Notes under the pieces: generated by a model | The model's database searches: none | Told to the model about the DNA's origin: nothing | Seen by the model: only the letters and a program-made list of their open reading frames with translations | Assembly (NCBI GenBank): GCA_963724065.1 | Contig: CAVRTB010000006.1 | Coordinates: 682,001 to 746,000, forward strand | DNA from: DASRIA01 sp963724065 | GTDB taxonomy: Bacteria; Actinomycetota; Thermoleophilia; Solirubrobacterales; JBBDJG01 | Reading direction: 5' to 3' | DNA length: 64,000 bases | Made by a program: the position numbers and the translations under genes | Shown: piece by piece, positions 24,731-33,468 of the stretch | Layout: each line of letters starts with the position of its first letter | Numbering within the stretch: position 1 is the stretch's first letter

Positions 24731-25885
24731 ATGAGGAAGCTCGTGATTCTTGGCTCCACGGGGTCGATCGGCGTGCAGGCGCTCGATGTCGTCGCCCGCA
24801 GCGACGACTTCCAGGTCGTGGCGCTCTCGGCCTCCACCAGTGCGGGGCGCCTGCTGGCGCAGGCATCGGAGTTCGAGGTGCCGCGCGTCGCGCTCCATGA
24901 CGAGCAGGCGGCGGCGCGCGCGCGCGGGACCTGGCCGGGCGAGATCCTCTCCGGCGCCGAGGGCCTCGTCCGCCTGATCACCGAGTCCGGCGCGGACCTC
25001 GTGCTGAACGGGCTCGTCGGGTCGGCCGGCCTCGCGCCGACCGTCGCGGCGCTCGGCGAGGGCATCGACGTCGCGCTCGCGAACAAGGAGAGCCTGGTGG
25101 TCGGCGGCGACCTCGTGACGCAACTCGCGGAGGCGACCGGCGCGCACGTGATCCCGGTCGACTCCGAGCACTCGGCGCTGCATCAGCTGCTCGAGCGTCA
25201 GGCGCCGGGAACCGTCGAGCGCGTCGTGATCACAGCCTCGGGGGGTCCGTTCCGGGGCAGGCAGGCACACGAGCTGCGAGACGTGCGGGTGCGAGATGCG
25301 CTCGCGCATCCGACCTGGAGCATGGGGGGGAAGATCACGATCGACTCCGCGACCCTGATGAACAAGGGCCTCGAGGTGATCGAAGCGCATCACCTCTTCG
25401 GCATCGGCTACGACCGGATCGGCGTGGTGGTGCACCCCGAGTCGATCGTGCACGCGATGGTCCACCTGAACGACGGGGCCGTGCTCGCCCACCTCGGTCA
25501 TCCCGACATGCGCGTGCCGATCTCCTACGCGCTGCACCACCCGGAGCGCGCCGACGTCCCGGTCCGGGCGCTCGACCTCGCCGAGGCGGGGCGGCTGACC
25601 TTCGAGGCGCCCGACCTCGAGACGTTCCGTTGCCTCGCGCTGGCGCGCGACGCGGCCGCCGCCGGAGGCACGGCGCCGTGCGTGCTGAACGCCGCGAACG
25701 AGGTGGCGGTGCACGCATTCCTCGCCGAGGCACTCGGGTTCCTCGACATCGCGCGCGTGATCGAGGGAACGCTCGAGGCGAGCGAGCCAGGTCCCGTCAC
25801 GAGCTTCGAAGATCTCTACGAGGCCGACGCCGAGGCGCGGCGCATCGCATCCGCGCTCGCGCAGGGCCTGGCGGTGAGCGCTTGA
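24731..25885 (+). CDS. dxr: 1-deoxy-D-xylulose 5-phosphate reductoisomerase
   Basis: Second enzyme of the MEP isoprenoid pathway: DXP to MEP with NADPH. 384 residues: NADPH loop VILGSTGSIGVQALDVV, LANKESLVVGGDL, VIPVDSEHSALHQLL (metal-binding Asp/Glu), ITASGGPFRG, HPTWSMGGKITIDSATLMNKGLEVIEAHHLF and VHPESIVHAMV. Weak ribosome-binding site. A TACACT (24716-24721) ends 9 nt before the ATG, so a near-leaderless mRNA is possible. The stop overlaps rseP (TTGA). ispG of the same pathway is at 33469. Confidence 0.95.
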   Translation: MRKLVILGSTGSIGVQALDVVARSDDFQVVALSASTSAGRLLAQASEFEVPRVALHDEQAAARARGTWPGEILSGAEGLVRLITESGADLVLNGLVGSAGLAPTVAALGEGIDVALANKESLVVGGDLVTQLAEATGAHVIPVDSEHSALHQLLERQAPGTVERVVITASGGPFRGRQAHELRDVRVRDALAHPTWSMGGKITIDSATLMNKGLEVIEAHHLFGIGYDRIGVVVHPESIVHAMVHLNDGAVLAHLGHPDMRVPISYALHHPERADVPVRALDLAEAGRLTFEAPDLETFRCLALARDAAAAGGTAPCVLNAANEVAVHAFLAEALGFLDIARVIEGTLEASEPGPVTSFEDLYEADAEARRIASALAQGLAVSA

Positions 25886-26952
25886 GCTGGGTCCTCGCGT
25901 TCGCGGGGTTCGCCGCCCTCATCCTGCTGCACGAGCTCGGGCACTTCGTGGCCGCGAAGGCGACGGGGATGAGGGTCGAGCGCTTCTCGCTGTTCTTCCC
26001 GCCGTATCTGGCGCGCCGGCGGCGCGGCGAGACGGAGTACTGCATCGGGATCGTGCCGCTCGGCGGTTTCGTGAGGATCACGGGGATGAACCCGGACGAG
26101 GAGCTGCCTGCGGACGTCGCGCCGCGCGCTTACTACCACCAGCCCGTGTGGAAGCGCATCGTCGTGATCGGCGCGGGACCGCTGGTGAATCTCGTGATCG
26201 CATTCGTGCTGCTTTTCTTTCTCGCTTTCGGGGCGGCCGAGAGCGAGCCCCGTGTCGCAGACGTCGCGCCGGGCTCGGCGGCGGCCCAGACATTGCGGCC
26301 GGGCGACCGGATCGTGTCCGTTGACCGCAAGCGCACCCAGGACCCGGCGGTGCTCGCGCGCCAGATCTCGAGCCACCGCTGCGCGGGCGCCCAGCGGCCC
26401 GGCTGCCGTGCCGCGACGCCCGCCGTCGTGCGGATCGTGCGCGACGGGCAGGCGCAGACGCTGCGGGTGCGCCCGCGCTACAGCGCCGCCGCGAAGCGCA
26501 CCGTGATCGGCTTCTCGTTCGGGCGCCGCCCGCTCGAGCCGAGCATCCCCGAGGCGGCGGATCTTTCACTCAACCTGATGTGGACGGTCACGACGGGCAC
26601 GGTCGAGGCGATCGCGCAGATCTTCAACGCGGACCGCCGGGACGAGATCTCGGGAGTCGTGGGCAGCTACGAGGTTACCCGCCAGGCCTTCGAGTTCGAC
26701 CTGCGCAGGGCCCTGACGCTGCTCGCCCTGATCAGTCTCTCGTTGGCAGTCGTCAACCTCTTCCCGTTCCTGCCGCTCGACGGCGGCCACATCTTCTGGA
26801 GCCTCGTCGAGAAGCTGCGCGGGCGCCCGGTTCCCTATCGGATCATGGAACAGAGCGGGGTGCTGGGCTTCATGCTCGTGATCATCTTGTTCGCCGTCGG
26901 GTTCTCGAACGACATCGGGCGATTGACGGGCGACGGATTCAACACCCGGTAG
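25882..26952 (+). CDS. rseP: RseP/RIP-type M50 site-2 membrane metalloprotease
   Basis: An intramembrane zinc protease that cleaves anti-sigma factors or remnant signal peptides. 356 residues: HELGHF zinc motif in the first membrane segment (about residue 15), a PDZ domain (about 110-200, PRVADVAPGSAAAQTLRPGDRIVSVD), and the third zinc ligand motif NLFPFLPLDGGH near 295. TTG start at 25882 overlaps the dxr stop by 4 bp and puts HELGH in the usual position. The PDZ contains an unusual Cys pair (SSHRCAGAQRPGCR). Confidence 0.92.
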   Translation: MSWVLAFAGFAALILLHELGHFVAAKATGMRVERFSLFFPPYLARRRRGETEYCIGIVPLGGFVRITGMNPDEELPADVAPRAYYHQPVWKRIVVIGAGPLVNLVIAFVLLFFLAFGAAESEPRVADVAPGSAAAQTLRPGDRIVSVDRKRTQDPAVLARQISSHRCAGAQRPGCRAATPAVVRIVRDGQAQTLRVRPRYSAAAKRTVIGFSFGRRPLEPSIPEAADLSLNLMWTVTTGTVEAIAQIFNADRRDEISGVVGSYEVTRQAFEFDLRRALTLLALISLSLAVVNLFPFLPLDGGHIFWSLVEKLRGRPVPYRIMEQSGVLGFMLVIILFAVGFSNDIGRLTGDGFNTR

Positions 26953-26971
26953 CGGACCGCCGGCGGAGCGA

Positions 26972-26999
26972 TATGCTCGCCTCTCAGGCGTCTGAGAGG
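26972..26999 (+). promoter_or_regulatory. Promoter with inverted repeat overlapping the ribosome-binding site of fadD
   Basis: TATGCT (26972-26977) may be a -10 box. It is followed by a perfect inverted repeat, CCTCTCAG-GCGT-CTGAGAGG (26980-26999), which spans the probable start of transcription and includes the first part of the ribosome-binding site (AGGAGA, 26997-27002). It is either a repressor operator or an RNA hairpin that hides the ribosome-binding site. Confidence 0.45.
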
Positions 27000-27006
27000 A
27001 GAACTG

Positions 27007-28819
27007 ATGGAACGCGCAACGGTCGACAAGGCCGCCACGCCGACGGGCGTGCAGGGCTCAACGGTGGCGGATGCGTTCGAGCGCACCGCCCGGGCGAACC
27101 CGGCGCGCGCTGCGCTACGCACGCGCGGCGGCGAGACGGAGATCTCGTGGAGCGACTACCTGGCCCGCGTCGATCGTGTCGCGCTCGGACTGCGCGACCT
27201 CGGCGTGAAGCGCGGCGACGTGGTCGCCGTGATGCTCACCAACCGGCCGGAGTTCCATCTCGCCGACACGGCCGCGATGAGCATCGGAGCGACGCCGTTC
27301 TCGCTCTACCAGACGCTCGCGCCCGACCAGATCGCCTACCAGCTGGCCGACTCGGGTGCGGGGGTCGTCGTGACCGAGCCGGCGTTCCTCGAGCAGATCC
27401 TCGCGGCGCGCGCAAAGACGCCCGGTCTGCGCCACGTCGTGCTCGTCGATTCGAGCGGGGAGGACGGGACCACGCCCTTCGCCGACCTGCTCGAGAGCGA
27501 CGGTGACCCCGAGGACATCCGCCGCGCCCGTGCGGAGGTCGAGCCCGGCGACCTGCTCACGTTGATCTACACGTCCGGCACGACGGGACCCCCGAAGGGC
27601 GTGCAGATCACGCACGACAACATCATGAGCGCGGTGCGCGGGTTCGAGGACGTGATCGACTTCCCCGAGGGCGCGCGCGTGGTCTCGTACCTGCCGATGG
27701 CCCACATCGCCGAGCGCGCGACCGGCCACTACATCCCGATCGCGCTCGGGCACTCGGTCACGTGCTGCCCGAACCCCCGCGAGGTGATCGCCTACCTGCC
27801 CGAGGTGCGGCCGAACTGGTTCTTCGCCGTCCCGCGCATCTGGGAGAAGCTCAAGGCGGGCCTCGAGGCGATGATCGAGGGGGAGCAGGACGCGGAGCGA
27901 AAGCGCGCCCTGAAGTGGGCGATCGAGGTCGGCCACAAGAAGGTGCGCCTCGAGCAGGCGGGCAAGCCGGTGCCCGACGAGCTTGCCCAGGAGCACGCGA
28001 AGGCGGACGAGATGGTCCTCTCGAAGCTGCGCAACCAGCTCGGCCTCGACGAGCTCGAGGCCGTCTACGTGGGCGCCGCCCCGACGCCACTCGTGGTGCT
28101 CGAGTTCTTCCATGCGATCGGCGTGCCGGTCGCCGAGCTGTGGGGCCTCTCGGAGAGCTGCGGAAGCGGCACGGTCAACCTGCCCGATGCGATCAAGCTC
28201 GGGACCGTCGGGCAGGTCGCGCCCAACATGGAGCTGAAGCTCGCCGAGGACGGCGAGGTGCTGATCCGCGGTCCGCAGATCATGAAGGGCTATCGCAACA
28301 TGCCCGACAAGACCGAAGAGGCGATCGATGCGGAGGGCTGGCTGCACACCGGCGACATCGGCGAGCTCGACGACGACGGCTACCTGAAGATCGTCGACCG
28401 CAAGAAGGAGCTGATCATCAACGCGGCCGGCAAGAACATCTCGCCGGCGAACCTCGAGGCGAAGCTGAAGGCACATCCGCTGATCGGGACGGCGTGCGTG
28501 ATCGGCGACCAGAAGCCCTACCTGACGACGCTGATCGTGCTGGACGCCGACATCGCTCCCGTATGGGCCGCAGGCCAGGGCATCGAGGACACCTCCCTGG
28601 AGGCGCTCGCCGACGAACGACGCCGTGCGCGCCGAGGTCCAGAAGGGCGTCGACGACGTCAACTCCCAGGTCTCGCAGGTCGAGGGCCTGAAGAAGTTCA
28701 CGATCCTGCACGCCGACTGGCTGCCCGGCGGAGACGAGTTGACACCCACGATGAAGCTCAAGCGCAAGCCGATCGCGCAGAAGTACGCCGATCAGATCGA
28801 GGCGATGTACGCCAAGTAG
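27007..28819 (+). CDS. Long-chain fatty-acid--CoA ligase / AMP-dependent synthetase, one frameshift
   Basis: FadD15-like acyl-CoA synthetase, about 600 residues. Motifs: LLTLIYTSGTTGPPKGVQITH (AMP-binding P-loop), VVSYLPMAHIAER, WGLSESCGSGTVN, EGWLHTGDIGELDDDGYLKIVDRKKELI, and NAAGKNISPANLE. A 50-residue helical insertion (about 280-345) is typical of the bacterial long-chain group. The frame breaks near 28615 (after LEALAD); the true tail continues in another frame as VRAEVQKGVDDVNSQ ... LKRKPIAQKYADQIEAMYAK to 28819. ATG 27007 has a strong AGGAGA. One extra base explains the shift; error and decay cannot be told apart. Confidence 0.87.
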
Positions 28820-28945
28820 CCGGGCGATGGAGCACTACGCGGGGGCCGGCACGCCTGCGGGATACTGAGCCCGCGATGTCGCAGCGGACCTTGAAGACGC
28901 ACCGGGCGGGAGTGCTCCGAGTCGCGGGACCGGGGGAGTAGGTCG

Positions 28946-30575
28946 ATGGCAGACCGTCCGCCGAATCTCGTGCTCCTGATCACCGACCAGCAGCGTGCGC
29001 CGCAGCACTGGCCCGAGGATCCGGCGTGGCTCGATTCGCTCGACGCCCAATGACGCCGAGCTGCGGCGCACAGGAATCAACTTCACGCGCGCGTTCACCG
29101 CGACCGCGATGTGCTCCCCGAGCCGCGCGAGCTTCCTCACCGGCAAGTACCCATCGCGTCACGGGGTCTCCCTGACGCTGACAGAGGGTGACCTGTTCCC
29201 CGACGCCCGCAACCTGCCCGACGTGATGCGTACCGTCGCCGGCCTCGCGGCGAGCGGCGAGGTACCGCGCGGGCGGCTTGCGCGCGCCTTCGCCCGCGGC
29301 CTCTTCCGCTCGGCCCCAAGAGCGGAAACGAGCCCGAGCTGCCGCCGGGAATCGACACGCTCGCGACGCTGCTGCGCGAGCGCGGCTACCACGTTGCGCT
29401 GAAGGGCAAGTGGCACCTCTCGAAGCCGGTCGACGGCGACGCGTGGAGCGCCGCGGACCCGGAGCGCATCGAGCGCGACTACGGCTTCGCCGACTGGGAG
29501 CCGCCGGACGCGGGCGGCGACGCGAAGGCCGAGACGTTCGGCGGCGGCAACGCGGGCACCACGCAAGAGGGTTGGGACGAGGACTACACGCGGCAGATGG
29601 AGGCGTGGCTCGCACAAGAGGACCTGCCCGAGCCGTTCTGCCTCGTCTTCTCGCTCGTCAACCCGCACGACGTGCTCGGCTACCCCTCCTCCTACGAACG
29701 GGGCGGCTACGCCACAGAGGAATTCCGCGGGCTGGGCGTGCCCCTGCCGCCGACGCTCGACGAGGACCTGAGCGACAAGCCGACGGTACAGCCGCTGACG
29801 AAGCTCGGGCAGACGTCGTACATCGGGGCGCTCAACGGGCAGCGCGAGCAGCAGCGACTACGTCGACTTCTACGCCCACCTGCACCGCGTCGTGGACGGA
29901 AGATCGGCCGGCTGCTGTCCGCACTGGGCGATCCCGGCGATCCGGAATCGCTGCGCGCCCGCACGGTGATCGTGCGGACCTCCGACCACGGCGAGCTCGG
30001 CCTGTCACACGGCGGCTTGCGCCAGAAGATGTTCAACGCCTACGAGGAGTCGATCCGGGTGCCGCTGGTCGTCTCGAACCCCGTCCTGTTCCCCGCGGCC
30101 GCGCGAGAGTGACGCGCTCGTGTCGCTGGTCGATCTCGTCCCGACATTGCTCGGCCTGACCGGCGCGGCCGGCCGACCCGGCCGGTTCGACGGCACGACC
30201 TCGGACCGCTGCTGCGCGGCGAGGAGGAACAGGTCCGCGAGGCGGTGCTGTTCACCTATGACGACCATCAGGCGGGAACGGCGTTCCAGGAGGTGCCGGG
30301 TCAGCCGAACCGGATCCGCTGCGTCCGCGACCGGCGCTGGAAGTACGCGGTGTATCTCGATCCCGGCCGGACGCGCCGCGCCCGAGTACGAGCTGTACGA
30401 CCTCGAAACCGACCCCGACGAGGCGCTCAACCTCGCCGACAAGCGCACCGGTCGCGGCAGGACCGCGGAGGCCGAGCGCGAGCGCGTGCGGATGCATGTG
30501 CTGCTCGAGCAATTGTGCATCGCCACCAACACCCTCACACCGGAGCTGCCGCCCGCGGCGGGGCAGACGGGCTAG
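28946..30575 (+). pseudogene. Type I sulfatase / alkaline-phosphatase-superfamily hydrolase broken by about seven indels
   Basis: Starts MADRPPNLVLLITDQQ at 28946 and ends AGQTG at 30575. Pieces in order: PNDAELRRTGINFTRAFTATAMCSPSRASFLTG, carrying the CxPSR formylglycine motif (29112-29126); ELPPGIDTLATLLRERGYHVALKGKWHL; VFSLVNPHDVLGYP; DYVDFYAHLHRVVD; RTSDHGELGLSHGGLRQKMFNAYEE (metal-binding DHGE); DALVSLVDLVPTLLGLTG; FTYDDHQAGTAFQEVPG. Frame changes fall near 29045, 29305, 29855, 29900, 30110, 30195 and 30378. Between them the sequence stays fully conserved. Either very recent decay or a patch of poor sequence. Confidence 0.82.
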
Positions 30576-30634
30576 TCCGGGGGCATCACGCCTCGCCTCC
30601 GGGGTGATCGCGCCGCGCCGCCCTCGCTCTGCCA

Positions 30635-30640
30635 TAGGCT
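30635..30640 (+). promoter_or_regulatory. -10-like TAGGCT, 6 nt before ATG 30647
   Basis: Identical hexamer and spacing to the element before the gene at 19286. No ribosome-binding site is present between it and the ATG. Confidence 0.42.
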
Positions 30641-30646
30641 CCCCAC

Positions 30647-32320
30647 ATGCCGCGTAAGTACTGGCCGGTCCTGATCTTCCTGGCGCTCGTGCTCCTGTTC
30701 CTGTGGTGGGTGCGGCCGATCTTCCACGGGCTCGCGATGTTCTTCTACACGAGCCCGATCGTTTGGCTGCCGCCGCTCGTGATCCTGGCGGTCGGGTTCG
30801 GCATCCGCCGGTCACGCGGCTCGAAGCTGAGCAAGCGCGACCTCGAGCGGCTGGTCGGTGGCGAGGACGACGAGCGCGACGGGTCCGCGTTCCAGCTGCC
30901 GTCCGTGGGCGCCGGCGTCGGAGTCATCGCCGGACTTGCCTTCGCGGCGTTCGTGCTCGGCGCGGCGTTCAAGGCTCCGCTCACCAGCCGCGCGATCTAC
31001 AACAACACGGAGTACGGGTCGATCGCCGGGCTTCCCGAGGGCGGCGTCGTGCGCCTCGTTCCGCAGGAGGTCGCGGTCGAAATCGCCTCGAGCGGCTTCA
31101 ACTCCCCGACCGAGAAGCTCACCGACTTCCGCAGCGTGAAGACGCCGGACGGTCTTGCCTGGACCGCGTTCCGCACGCCCGACGGCGCCTTCCGGATCTT
31201 CTCGAAGAAGAGCCAGGGCTTCGTCACGTTGAACGCCGAGTCGACCGTGCGGCGCGTCAAGCAGAGCGACGCCGAGCTCGCGGTCGCTCCGGGGCAGCTG
31301 CTGACCGACAACCTGCGCTGGAAGCTGCTGAAGAAGCACTACCTGATCGACCTCGCCAACCCCGTGGGCGCGCTCGACCCGCAGGGGCGGCCGATCATCA
31401 TCGTCCCGTACACGTCCTACAAGGGCTGGCTGATCCGCCGCCCGGTCCTCGGGGGTGTGTTCGTCGTGCACCCCGACGGGGAGATCGAGGACCTCTCGCC
31501 GGACGAAGCGCGAAAGCGGGCCGAGATCGTTTCGACAGGACGGCTCTTCCCGGACACGCTTGCGCGCCGCATCCAGGACGCCTACGCCTACAAGCGCGGG
31601 ATCTGGAACCGGTACGTCCTGCACGAGGAGCAAACACAGATCAGCGACACGGAGGACAACCAGCAGCCCTACCTGATCGACTTCGGGGAGCGCGGGACCA
31701 AGTGGGTGACGGTGGCCGAGCCGTACGGCCAAGCCTTCGCGGCCACCGCGATCTTCCTCACGGACACGGTCACGGGCAAGACCGAGATCTGGCGCGTGCC
31801 GCGCAACGCGAGCCTCAGCGGCAACCGCCGCGCGATCGAGACCGTGCGCTCGGTGTCGATCCCCGGTGTGGTGTTCGCCGGCGAGGGCGCGCGGGGAACG
31901 GGTGGCAGGTTCAAGGTCGTGGAGCCCCGGCCGGTATTCGTGCGCGGCCGCCTCCTCTACCTCGTGTCGGTGATCCCAGAGAACGGGAACTCGGTGTCGA
32001 AGAGCGTGATCGTGGATGCCGCGCGCAACAAGGTCGTGGCGATCTTCGACAACGACACCGATCCGGGCGCCGACGCGGCCACGCTTCGCTACCTGTCGAC
32101 CGGTGACCTCGATCGGGACGCGCTCCCGGGGCAGGACGAGTCAGGCAGCCAGGGGACGACCGGCCGGTCCCGAACCGGCACGACCGGTGGGCAGGGCTCG
32201 CAGCCGCGGCAGGAAGGGCAGAGCGACGTCGAGCGGCGCCTCGAGCGGCTGGTCCAGCAGCAGCGCGACACGCTGCGCGAGACCGAGCGCCTCCAGCAGG
32301 AGATCGAGCGCGGGAGGTAG
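30647..32320 (+). CDS. Unknown large membrane-anchored protein
   Basis: 557 residues. Membrane segments at about 5-22, 35-50 and 82-103; the last precedes a large extracytoplasmic domain (about 110-470). That domain holds GSIAGLPEGGVVRLVPQEVAVEIASSGFNSPTEKLTDF, WKLLKKHYLIDLANPVGALDPQGRPI, YTSYKGWLIRRPVLGGVFVVHPDGEIEDLSPDEA and YAYKRGIWNRYVLHEEQTQ. The tail (470-557) is Gly/Ser/Gln-rich and ends in a short coiled coil (VERRLERLVQQQRDTLRETERLQQEIERG). I do not recognise the family. The repeated PYxIDFG/GKTEIWRVP strands suggest a beta-rich domain. Followed by a phosphoesterase gene with its own ribosome-binding site. Confidence 0.68.
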   Translation: MPRKYWPVLIFLALVLLFLWWVRPIFHGLAMFFYTSPIVWLPPLVILAVGFGIRRSRGSKLSKRDLERLVGGEDDERDGSAFQLPSVGAGVGVIAGLAFAAFVLGAAFKAPLTSRAIYNNTEYGSIAGLPEGGVVRLVPQEVAVEIASSGFNSPTEKLTDFRSVKTPDGLAWTAFRTPDGAFRIFSKKSQGFVTLNAESTVRRVKQSDAELAVAPGQLLTDNLRWKLLKKHYLIDLANPVGALDPQGRPIIIVPYTSYKGWLIRRPVLGGVFVVHPDGEIEDLSPDEARKRAEIVSTGRLFPDTLARRIQDAYAYKRGIWNRYVLHEEQTQISDTEDNQQPYLIDFGERGTKWVTVAEPYGQAFAATAIFLTDTVTGKTEIWRVPRNASLSGNRRAIETVRSVSIPGVVFAGEGARGTGGRFKVVEPRPVFVRGRLLYLVSVIPENGNSVSKSVIVDAARNKVVAIFDNDTDPGADAATLRYLSTGDLDRDALPGQDESGSQGTTGRSRTGTTGGQGSQPRQEGQSDVERRLERLVQQQRDTLRETERLQQEIERGR

Positions 32321-32353
32321 CCGGGGCAACACAACGGACGGAGGGAGCGATCC

Positions 32354-33094
32354 ATGGGCGGCGGCATCCTCACCCACGACCGCGTCGCTGTGATCACCGA
32401 CATCCACGGGAACCTCCCGGCGCTCGAGGCGGCGCTGGGGCGGATCGAGGAGCTCGGCATCGAAGCCGTGTACTGCGGGGGGGACCTCGTCGGCTACGGC
32501 CCGCACCCGAACGAGGTGTGCGCGTTGATAGAGCAGCGCGCGATACCCGCGATCTACGGCAACTACGACCGCGCGATCGCGCGCGACGAGCACGACTGTG
32601 GTTGCGCGTACGTCACGGCACATGATCGTGAGCTCGGGCAGGAGTCGATCGAGTGGACGCTTGTGAACACCAATGCGCGGTCGAAGGACTTCATGCGGAA
32701 CCTGCCGTTCGACCTACGCTTCCGCGTCGGCGAGGACGGGGTGCACCTCGTGCACGGCTCCCCGCGCAAGGTGAACGAGTACCTGTTCGAGGAGAAGCCG
32801 GCGAGCGTCTACGAGCGGCTCGCGGCAGCCGAGCGCGACGCCGCGCTCGTCTTCGGCCACACCCACAAGCCCTGGGTGAACGACTTCGGCGGGGTGCGGT
32901 TCGTCAACTGCGGGTCGGTGGGCAAGCCCAAGGACGGCGACCCGCGCGGGGCTTTCGCCGTGCTCGCGCCGGGCGGGGCCGGCGTCGACGTCACGATCGA
33001 GCGGGTCGCCTACGACGCCGCGGCGGTCGCGGCGCAGGTCCGCGAGGCAGGGCTCCCCGGCGAGTTTGCCGACAGGCTCCTCGTCGCCGCCTGA
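32354..33094 (+). CDS. YfcE/MJ0936-type metallophosphoesterase
   Basis: 246-residue calcineurin-like phosphoesterase. Metal motifs: AVITDIHGNLPAL (DxH), YCGGDLVGYGPHPNEV (GDxxGxG), IYGNYDRAI (GNxD), LVHGSPRKVNEYL and VFGHTHKPW (GHTH), then VNCGSVGKPKDGDPRGAFAVL. Such enzymes hydrolyse phosphodiesters, often cyclic nucleotides or small RNAs; the substrate is open. Good GGAGGGAG before ATG 32354. Confidence 0.88.
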   Translation: MGGGILTHDRVAVITDIHGNLPALEAALGRIEELGIEAVYCGGDLVGYGPHPNEVCALIEQRAIPAIYGNYDRAIARDEHDCGCAYVTAHDRELGQESIEWTLVNTNARSKDFMRNLPFDLRFRVGEDGVHLVHGSPRKVNEYLFEEKPASVYERLAAAERDAALVFGHTHKPWVNDFGGVRFVNCGSVGKPKDGDPRGAFAVLAPGGAGVDVTIERVAYDAAAVAAQVREAGLPGEFADRLLVAA

Positions 33095-33146
33095 CGGACC
33101 GCCGGACCGCGCGCCTCGCGCGCCTCGCCCGCCGCCCAGATCTGAG

Positions 33147-33398
33147 CTACCGGCCCGGCGCGGGCAAGCGCACCAGCAACCGGCTGTTCTGGCGGCGGAA
33201 CTCCTGCTCGTACTGCGGGCCGACCTGGAGTGCGAGAAGGACCAGGCGCACGGCCTGCTCGAGATTGGCGAGCGTGGCACGGTCGTGGGCGCCGGCCCTC
33301 CTTCGAGTCGCCGCCGCCGTGGCGATCTGCACCTCCTCGCGCTGGACAGCCGGCGAGCGCGAGTGCCGCGAACAGACGGCCCTGAAGGTCTCCTGCAT
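33147..33398 (-). CDS. Possible small protein, unknown
   Basis: 83 codons from ATG 33398. The second half, ANLEQAVRLVLLALQVGPQYEQEFRRQNSRL, looks protein-like (an amphipathic helix followed by a basic segment), while the first half is Arg/Ser-rich. The open frame extends upstream antisense to ispG, which weakens the case. It fits neatly into the gap and faces the phosphoesterase gene. No family recognised; it may be chance. Confidence 0.28.
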   Translation of the reverse strand: MQETFRAVCSRHSRSPAVQREEVQIATAAATRRRAGAHDRATLANLEQAVRLVLLALQVGPQYEQEFRRQNSRLLVRLPAPGR

Positions 33399-33456
33399 CG
33401 AGAGTCCCAGTACGGCGTGGGAGCCGGCGCGGGACAGGCCGGGAGGCGACCCCCCG

Positions 33457-33462
33457 TAGAAT
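33457..33462 (+). promoter_or_regulatory. -10-like TAGAAT, 6 nt before the ispG GTG
   Basis: TAGAAT-GGGCAT-GTG. The same hexamer stands 7 nt before nadE. There is no ribosome-binding site, so leaderless translation of ispG is likely. Confidence 0.47.
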
Positions 33463-33468
33463 GGGCAT

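Larger units (their letters stand above)
33095..33468. other. 374-bp gap between phosphoesterase gene and ispG
   Basis: Holds a possible minus-strand small ORF (33147-33398, separate entry) and the -10-like element of ispG at its right end. No hairpin or repeat stands out. Confidence 0.4.
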
